Of a stretch of DNA of 64,000 bases, positions 55,301 to 64,000 are shown piece after piece. The stretch covers positions 41,140,390 through 41,204,389 of the forward strand of contig NC_030384.2 in NCBI RefSeq assembly GCF_001625215.2, given 5' to 3'. Both the position numbers and the translations under genes were made by a program. Under the pieces are notes generated by a model, which saw nothing but the letters and a program-made list of their open reading frames with translations, was not told the DNA's origin and made no database searches. How positions within the stretch are numbered: the stretch's first letter is position 1; each line of letters begins with the position of its first letter. The stretch is from Daucus carota subsp. sativus. Its lineage: Eukaryota; Streptophyta; Magnoliopsida; Apiales; Apiaceae.

Positions 55301-56617
55301 AAAAAAGGACCTAGAGGTGAACAGTCCAATATATAGAAGTATACTTAATTCATTTGACAAATTTATACAACAGAAGCATTCCTTTTTTCCTAAAAAAATG
55401 CAATCATGGAATGTATGCATTTAGACCCTTCTAATAAAATTGATAAAGCCAAAAACTAATTTAACTAAGCTACATAAGCATATTGTTCTAAACAATAATT
55501 TTATAACACAAATCTAATACTCTAAACAAAATTCATAGAACAGATATGAGAATGTTTAACCAAAAAATATAATTGTCTACAAAAGGTTCTATTAGTATGT
55601 AATTAGTAAATATACTACAACTACATTCATAAAATGATCAGCTTCATGTACTGTCAATCCGTCATTAATAAAAATATATCACATACTTAAATAAAGAGCT
55701 GACAATACCTGCATCAAGAAAAACACCCCCATTGCAGCCATATGTTCCCCTGACTGCACATGCTGAAACCCGACAAACCGAATCTGCATTGCCAGCAGCA
55801 TCCCCAAAATATACATACTATTATATGCAACATACAATCTCATCGAATATCTCCCAGTAATCAACAATACCAACACATATAGCGGAATCAAATTAATAAT
55901 AAACACATATCCACCCCAAGCTGAAACCATGTAAAAATACCCAAACGCTGAAGCCAAACCCCATGCAAGTGACCCCAATTTCACAGCCTTAACAAACAAA
56001 AAGAATGTAGTCAACAATGCAAATATAGCCACAGCCTCATTATCATAAGAACCTGCCACAGACCTCGAAATGTACCCCGGGCAAATTGCAATCAAGGCCG
56101 CAGCCACCAACCCAGCTCCAGAATCCCACAACTCCTTACCAAAAAAGTAAGCAACCAACGTCGTATTGGAGGCGAAAAACGGGGCAGTCAGCACACAAAC
56201 CTCACGAATGTGAACAGCAAAACTCAAGAACCTCAAACCCCAATAAATTAAAGCAGCGGTAACCATAAGGCCAGGGTAGAGGGTCCCACCAATGATCCTA
56301 CCAAGTGGGTACCAGCTCTCAGAATCAAACCAATTCCAAAACTCATAAAACCCTTTCTCAGTCAAATAAAGAGTAGTTCTATAATTAAAATAAGGATCAA
56401 ATTCATGGATCATAGATTCGTAACGAAGCACACTGAACAATCTTGTAATAAAAGCTAAAATGTACACAAGACAGAGGATTGATACCCGAATCAACAGCTC
56501 TTTCTGCTTTGTTTTGAGCTTGAGAGTTTTGAGTGACAAAATTGATGAGAGTATGGTTGTGGGTGGTGTTAGATCTGGCTTTACGACACCGTTTGGGGTG
56601 TCTGATTTGGACACCAT
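52320..56617 (-). CDS. STT3B: Oligosaccharyltransferase catalytic subunit STT3 (STT3B-like)
   Basis: Transfers the Glc3Man9GlcNAc2 glycan from dolichol to Asn-X-Ser/Thr in the ER. Exons on the minus strand: 55709-56617, 54602-55138, 53586-54040, 53039-53161, 52576-52635 and 52320-52449, joining in frame to 738 codons (737 aa). After a cytosolic tail of about 40 residues come many membrane helices. The first luminal loop has [10 protein letters not shown] with Asp74 of the metal-binding site. External loop 5 carries [10 protein letters not shown] (374-383), and the soluble C-terminal domain carries WWDYG (564-568), which recognises the sequon Ser/Thr, followed by an NRT/NNT/NNTH stretch of likely N-glycosylation sites. 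The C-terminus has [20 protein letters not shown] and [11 protein letters not shown]. Length and few exons fit STT3B better than STT3A; I cannot align to confirm. ATG at 56617 opens the conserved frame. Confidence 0.94.
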
Positions 56618-58019
56618 AGTGAAAATTTTGATGAAATTTGAAAAAGATCAAGAAAGGTTGGATCTTGGAGAGAATAATGAAGTGGGGTGTGTTTAGATTT
56701 TGGGGTTTTTCATCTGGGTTCTTGTTTTGGGGAAGAAATGACAGAGAAGACCTATATTTGTGTGTGTTCACTGTGTGTGGGTATAGGTGTGGGTTTTTGG
56801 ATCTCATACGGATTTCCAGAATAAATTTGGGTGAATAACTGAATATCTTAGAATCTGTTATCCACTCGAAAGCATGTTAGCAAAAATTGAAAATCGAAAT
56901 TAAATGATTAAATTACAAAATTTAGGATCTAGAAATTTTTGAAAATTTATAAAAGAATTATGTATAAATTTAAATTTAATCTAATCAGTGTGTCATAGAT
57001 AAATGAAAAAAGCTATTTTAAGGAGCTAATTAAAAAAATATTAGAACGTGAAAGTAAAAAACCTGGCACTTCTTGTTAAGTTCAAGAAATTCGTAACCTA
57101 CTATTATTAAATCTAATATTTTGGTAAGTGATCGAAATAATTGATAGAAATATTAACATAGTAATATCATAATATTATGTTTATACAAATGTAATTTTTG
57201 GTTAAGAAAATATGTATAATAAATAGTTGGAATTCTTTGCTTTTAGAAATTAAAAATTAAAACATAATTATATATTTTAAAGATCGATTGAGAATTTTGA
57301 TAATTACATTTTTTTTTATATTTGACAATATCTACATGTTTATTTTTAAATATTTATATTGAAAATTTTAAAAAAATATAAGAAATTATATTTTATATTA
57401 TACTTGATTAACAAATATGGGGGAGAGGGAGAGACGGGGTATCAATATCTTTCGTATACATATTTTCTCAATTAGACAAACAATCGTTCTATATATTAAA
57501 AAAAAAAAAAGAGTGACAATTTCGCTGGCCAGTGGCCAATAAATTTGCAAAATGTTTAGAGTGAAGCAACATTATACGTACTTCAATGGAGTTACTAAAC
57601 AAGGGATGTTATGGAACAAGAATTAATATGTAAAAACCATCTGTTTGAGGAAACTTTGTGCATGTCGAAAAATAATTGCTTCAGAAACAAGCACGTCAAA
57701 AAATAATTGCTTCCGAAGTGAGTAAATATAAGTAAACAAACTCAAAATTTTGGCAGTATTGTAACTTCAATATAGGAATAGTATCACTGAAAAGGTACAA
57801 CAATTTGAAGGGGTATAAGCTGATGAAAATATTTCTCTCCAAATAAACTACAATTAATTTCCGGACAGATATATCTGAAACAAAAAATACATGCCCACAA
57901 ATCTCGGAACATCATCTTTTCACAAACCAACTTTTACAGATTGATTTTGGCACCTGACTAATATCATAATAATTCATGGCACAGAAACATATATCACTTG
58001 TTATGGGTTGCAAAAGAAT
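56618..58019. other. STT3 promoter side and MRT4 3' flank
   Basis: The left 250 bp are the STT3 leader and promoter (minus strand). The rest is AT-rich spacer with no gene seen. Confidence 0.4.
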
Positions 58020-60730
58020 CTATGAGGATTCAATATCTGAACCCTCCAAACCTTCTTTGTAAACTTCAAAATCCTCAGGGCTCCACCTGCAAATTAGATG
58101 AAGCTTGAAGGTAGCCATCTTGATGCCCAGAAGACGCTGCATAACACAAGTCTTAACAAATTCAGATACATATTAAACTTGCAGCAGTAGTATACATAGC
58201 CAAAATATATGTCTTAACAGCATCAAGGAAACAAATTCAAAATTCTCATCTTGCTGCTTTGTGTCCCAGAAAACTAAACAATATACAGATTCTTCGCCAT
58301 AAATTTCTGTTTCTATATTTTCTTTGTAGGGTTTGAAGATGAAATAAATTGGATATAATATATATGGTTACAATGTAACTGATACTATAGAAATACAATA
58401 TAAAAAGCACATAGAACAATCACAAGGACATAGAGATAAACGGTCCGCAGTTCTTTCATTTTTTGATGGTCATAAGCTATTCAAGTTTCCTCTTCCTACA
58501 ATCCTAGTGTTCTACAATCACGCATTGCATTATGCATAACTACAAAGAGAAGGAGAGAGAGATAAAAGTTCACTTTTTGAAGGTGAAAAACCTACCAGAA
58601 TCCGAGATGCCTCGGGTGATATTGGCTTTCCCTCTTCACAGACAACAAAATCTGAAACCAGTTCCACCACACCTGCACCCGGCAAAATTATACTAATTAC
58701 AATAAGCCAGACCTAATTTGTGTCTGTAAGTGAGCAGGGTTTTTTTTTTGGGGGGAGGGAGGGAGAGAGAGATAGAGCACCTTTGTTTAACCTAACAGGC
58801 ATCCCTTGCTTTCGTAGAAAGGGTTCCATCTCGTGAGTGAATTGGTCAAGAGGACCTTCCTTGAGGTCAACCTAAGTAAACAGTACCATTGATATTACTT
58901 TTAATGCAAAAGTGTACTGAAAATTGTAATACATTGCATACATATAGTATAAAACTTGCCAATAAATTTGTTAATTAAAAATTACATGGAAACCTATTCA
59001 GTATAAGTTAACAAAGTTTGTTCATTTCAATTACATATTAGAGCCATGTAAAAAATAGGCCAACACAGGATACAATGTTTGAAACCCAACGTGAAGTACA
59101 GCCTATAAACCATGATTATGAATTGATCAGTCATAGTTTGTTTTTCAACATCCAGAATATATGCTATTCCTGACACTTGCGGTTGGGGATGTTATACTAT
59201 GTTTTCAGATTAATCAACCCTAAAGATAAGACTCACATTGATTTGTATTGTTATCTGGACTGCCTTTTAGGGGCCCTTATATTCAACTATATAAACTACA
59301 TTTTGTTGACATTGTTGTGTTACTCACAACATCTTAAGACAATTACAAACAAGGGTCTATAGTCGAAATCAATTATAATTCAGCTTGACTTGCAACTTAA
59401 AGTCTTATACGTATATATATACAGAAGGCCACAAGGAAAGAGATGATACCGTTTCTGTTGCAATGCTACCAGTCCTTGCAAAATCATAATCTTCGTACTC
59501 GCTGAATATTCTGTAAAAAAAGAAATTGAACAGAGGGTAATTACAAGTGAACACCATTATAATATACTAGCTACCCATAAGTGAACAATCCATGTACAGA
59601 CACGGTAAGTGGTTAAACATGTACAAGGATCTGTTACTTTAATTTTAAGAGAAATTTAAATAATGGGAAGCACAAAGACATAATATAGAACAAGCTGGTG
59701 AAGGTGACCTACAGATCCTAGAGGAATATCTAGAATAAGAGGTAATCATGTATCCATCCAAACAGAATTTGACTATACATTAAGAATTTCTTTTTTAAGT
59801 TGAACATAGAGGTAGGAAAACATACTTTTCCACCTCTTCTTTGGGCAAATTAGTACAGCAAAGACCAGAATCACCTCGAAGAAGCTGAAAACACCATCGA
59901 ACAGTATAAGCACAACAATTCTATATTTTAAAGACCCGTGTTACATAAAAGTATGTCATCCCTTCATACCTTAGAAACCTTGTGAAGTCCAGTCCTTATC
60001 TCATCAGCCACAGATCGTCCTAGGGACACCTGCATCACCTTGTTCGATCCCAGAAAAAATCTAAAACAAACAAAAGTCATCATAAAACAAGCTTCCTAAA
60101 ACCCGCAATACCAATTACCCTGAAAACACTTCAAAAACATTTTTCTACAAATATGAAATAAAAATCAAATCTTTAAAATACAATGTACATAACTAACAAG
60201 TGGGTTGTATTACCCACCCCCAAAATTTTATTTTTCAATTAGTCAAACACCAACATAGCCCATAACTAAAACTAAATTATAACCATAAAACAAAGTTTTG
60301 AGCCGATAACAAGTTCTAAAACTAAATTATAACCATAAAACAAAGTTTTGAGCCGATAACAAGTTCATAAAACAACACATACAGCAAAAAAGAACCAAGA
60401 AAGTGCAAATATATATTTATAAGTACATACCTGCTAGTAGATCTAAGTTGGTCTCTAAACTCCTTAAACTTGAGATTTCTCATATTCTCAAAATTGAAAA
60501 CATAGACAGAGTTATATTTTTCAACAGACTCTCTTATTGAGTTGACTATGGTCTCTTTATGCTCTCTCCCTTTCTTTTTGGTCTTGGACAGTGTCACTGC
60601 AACCAATTCATACCACAAGTACTTTCATTAGTACATGTATGTGTGTGTTTATACAATAAGAAACCAAACATAAGTTAATGAAAACAGAGAAAGATTATTA
60701 ACCTGCTTTGTTACGCTTTGATTTCGGCAT
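58020..60730 (-). CDS. MRT4: Ribosome assembly factor MRT4 (mRNA turnover protein 4 homolog)
   Basis: A P0-like factor that holds the P-stalk site on pre-60S particles in the nucleolus and is exchanged for ribosomal P0 in the cytoplasm. Eight exons on the minus strand: 60703-60730, 60431-60596, 59970-60060, 59826-59884, 59450-59510, 58781-58871, 58596-58672 and 58020-58136, in frame for 230 codons (229 aa). The first exon holds only MPKSKRNKA. Next come VTLSKTKKKGREHKE, the rRNA-binding uL10-type domain (NFENMRNLKFKEFRDQL, RFFLGSNKVMQVSLG), the insertion domain (RGDSGLCCTNLPKEEVEK to DFARTGSIATETV) and the return strand (GVVELVSDFVVCEEGK to HLICRWSPEDFEVY). There is no acidic P-protein tail, which separates it from P0. 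Tiny leading exons of this kind hide it from simple frame searches. Confidence 0.95.
60266..60365. repeat. 50-bp tandem duplication in an MRT4 intron
   Basis: Two nearly identical units (from 60266 and 60316) containing ATAAAACAAAGTTTTGAGCC, in the intron between MRT4 exons 2 and 3. Confidence 0.93.
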
Positions 60731-61360
60731 AGCTGCGCTCTATCTCTCTCTCTCTGTGTCTCGCTGACTCTCTCTGGGAATTAAACTTGTAAAACCCTTT
60801 AGGGGCTTACCTTCGCCAGTTTAGGGTTTTATTATACGGAGACGTTGTAAGATTGGTATTTTTCTTCTTTTGGGCCGGTTTCGTTAGTCTGGTGAGGCCC
60901 AAGAAGATGCCCAAAATTCTATTTTGTTTTTAGGGATTCAAATCTCGATTACCCGAAAAGCTATGGGCGCACCCAGATACAGTAACATGTGTTCGACCTT
61001 AGAATCAAATTTAGCTAAATCTAATTTTAATATTTTTAGATTTTAAAAACAAATCTAAAATCAAAATTATCAGGTTTTGAATCGGATCGGATTTTTTGAG
61101 TATATAAATTTTTAGATAATATAATAAATTTTATTATACTTTGTACGAGAAATTATAAAAAAAACAAGGAAGATTGGAACTTTTATGATCAATTTGGAAT
61201 GATTATTGAGAGATAATTGTTTATGCAGGAGATTCCTTTTTATTGCTATTATTTAAATTATAACTCAAAAAAATACGACATGCGACATTTTGACATTTTG
61301 TACCCATTTTTGTATTCAATTTGTACCTTTAACATTTTCCTTGTACTAAAAATATGAGCA
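60731..61360. other. MRT4 promoter side and spacer
   Basis: The left part is the CT-rich MRT4 leader (a TCTCTCTCTCTCTGTG tract read in plus). No other gene. Confidence 0.4.
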
Positions 61361-61494
61361 CGGTTGGATAGCCCAGTGGTTAAGGGCTTATCCTCTGTCG
61401 TCCCAGGTCTTGGGTTCGACCCTGGCTCATCTCGAGAATATCTTAGAACAGATACTCACTTGTAAGGCTATAAGCCATATTTGTCAAAAAAAAA
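61361..61494 (+). mobile_element. tRNA-derived SINE
   Basis: Pol III A box TAGCCCAGTGG (61369-61379) and B box GGTTCGACCCT (61413-61423) with tRNA-like spacing. An unrelated body follows, ending in TTGTC and an A-run (61486-61494). The flanks AAAATATGAGCA and AAATATACTAGCA are similar and may be a diverged target duplication. The head cannot fold into a full cloverleaf with an aminoacyl stem, so it is not a tRNA gene. Confidence 0.82.
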
Positions 61495-61747
61495 TATACT
61501 AGCACATGAGTAAATAAAGGAAACAAATCCTTCTCGTACTCAACTATCATTCAAAGTTCAGTACAATTACAATTAACTTTATAACCAGATAAGACTATAG
61601 AAAATAACTAGATAAGACTATAGAAAATACAATTTAATCTTTTAATTCCCTGCTGCGCATCATGGACCATGGAGGAACACGAAAACTAAAAGAAATTGAA
61701 TTTCTAATAGTTCAGCCTACGGCGCGCGCCTCTTTAGAACGGAAAAC

Positions 61748-63111
<1,364 letters not shown>

Positions 63112-64000
63112 CTACAAAACCAATTTGAAAAAATAATTAAATTTATGATAATTTTCAAGCAACAACACCACATTACAGTTGTAGATAATGTCGGCAGAAC
63201 CTAAATATAGTAACTAATCTTTATATGCATATGTTCCTGGATACAAGATGCAATTTTGTGAAGATATAAAGTTGTAAAACTGGCAAAACTACCAGAGCAA
63301 TTCAGTGTCAGCTTAGCAAGGACTAAGTCCATGGATTTCTAGAGTTTGTGCATAACTTGGCTTTTTATAGATAATTGTTATTAAAGACAAAAAGCGCAGG
63401 GAACTTAAGGGGTCTCTTGTAGCATAAGCACGGAGCGCAAAGCGAAGCGTGGGCTTCTATAAACAAAGCGCACTATATTAACATATATATTTTCATTTAT
63501 TGAGATTGTTGGATATGCTAATTACTATCTATAAAATCAAAAGAAAAAACTAGGCCCATGTTTCATAGTACTATAATGTATTGAGAAATAATATATATTT
63601 GTGCATCAATAACTTCTCCACTTTCAAATTAATAAAAAACATGCACAAACTGAATCTCCTCATCATTTTGAACACCCTCATCTTCAATCTCATCAATTAG
63701 CTGCCTTAGATGATCCACTTTTGTGTGCATTGAGGATTTGTAGCCGTCGGGAATTACTGGTGCTTTGTTGAGGATTTGTAGAGGTTGATTGAGGCGGATA
63801 GGTGTTTTAGAGATTGCATATGACTAAAAGTCTAGTACGTATTATGTACCAGGTTTTAAAACAAGCCATATAAAATTAAATATTGACTGACCTTTTAAAA
63901 ATTATGCCGAGATCTAATAATAAACACCCATTTACACAAAAGCACAGTTTTTATAGCTTTTTTGCACTATGGGCTTCAGCATAAAGCGGGGCTTTGGTAT
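63112..64000. other. Probable MSI1 intron with repeat-like sequence
   Basis: No further WD exon is visible to the right edge, so this is likely one long intron. From about 63390 the DNA changes character (GAGCGCAAAGCGAAGCGTGG, GCATAAAGCGGGGC near the end), which looks like a decayed repeat inserted in the intron. I cannot define its ends. Confidence 0.4.

Noticed and set aside
61361-61432. Possible tRNA gene
   Set aside because: A and B boxes are present but no 7-bp acceptor stem or anticodon arm can be formed, and an A-tail follows about 60 bp later; a SINE explains it better.

Overview
This window is nuclear DNA from a eudicot plant. The genes have spliced exons with GT/AG introns, the spacers are AT-rich, and the families are plant-specific (S-domain receptor kinases, xyloglucan endotransglucosylase, NAB/KIP1 protein, AGO1). 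Plant MITEs are dense: Stowaway, Harbinger-like, hAT-like, a Helitron and a SINE. The species cannot be fixed from the sequence. An asterid, possibly Apiaceae, is only a guess.

Layout. 1-327: last exons of an AGO1-type Argonaute (+). 2198-18253: three tandem G-type lectin S-receptor-like kinase genes (A, B, C; all -). Each has 7 exons, and by my splice reconstruction each has an intact reading frame (816, 809 and 808 aa). 13771-14172: a small secreted proline-rich cell-wall-type protein (+) between kinases B and C. 18.3-24.5 kb: a repeat-rich zone holding a long inverted repeat broken by later insertions. 24518-24907: a decayed copy of the proline-rich gene. Kinase B plus the proline-rich gene, and kinase C plus its pseudogene, form two copies of one duplicated unit. 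25267-25626: a small Lys-rich protein of unknown function (-). About 26.0-27.3 kb: a non-autonomous Helitron with a Stowaway nested inside. 28224-30127: an XTH gene (+). 30537-34.1 kb: a NAB/KIP1-domain coiled-coil gene (-). 34-40 kb: mostly MITEs and unassigned sequence. 40175-40492: a BolA-like gene (-). 41241-41994: two back-to-back MITEs. 42327-43313: an intronless-CDS RING-H2 E3 ligase (+). 45.3-51.2 kb: a tandem segmental duplication of about 2.5 kb whose second copy carries an 806-bp hAT-like insertion. 52320-56617: STT3 catalytic subunit of oligosaccharyltransferase, most like STT3B (-). 58020-60730: MRT4 ribosome-assembly factor (-). 61.36-61.49 kb: a tRNA-derived SINE. 61748-63111 and beyond: 3' exons of an MSI1-type WD40 histone-binding protein (-), with its 5' part off the right edge.

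The genes do not form one pathway. The kinase cluster is the accessory, fast-evolving part and the rest are mostly conserved housekeeping genes. I see no clear undescribed biochemical system. The most unusual structures are the roughly 1.7-kb nested inverted repeat (20.27-21.99 kb), the RLK plus proline-rich-protein duplication unit, and the hAT-like element rich in ATCCGG motifs whose empty site is preserved in the neighbouring duplicate. All exon coordinates are hand-derived from splice signals and family similarity.
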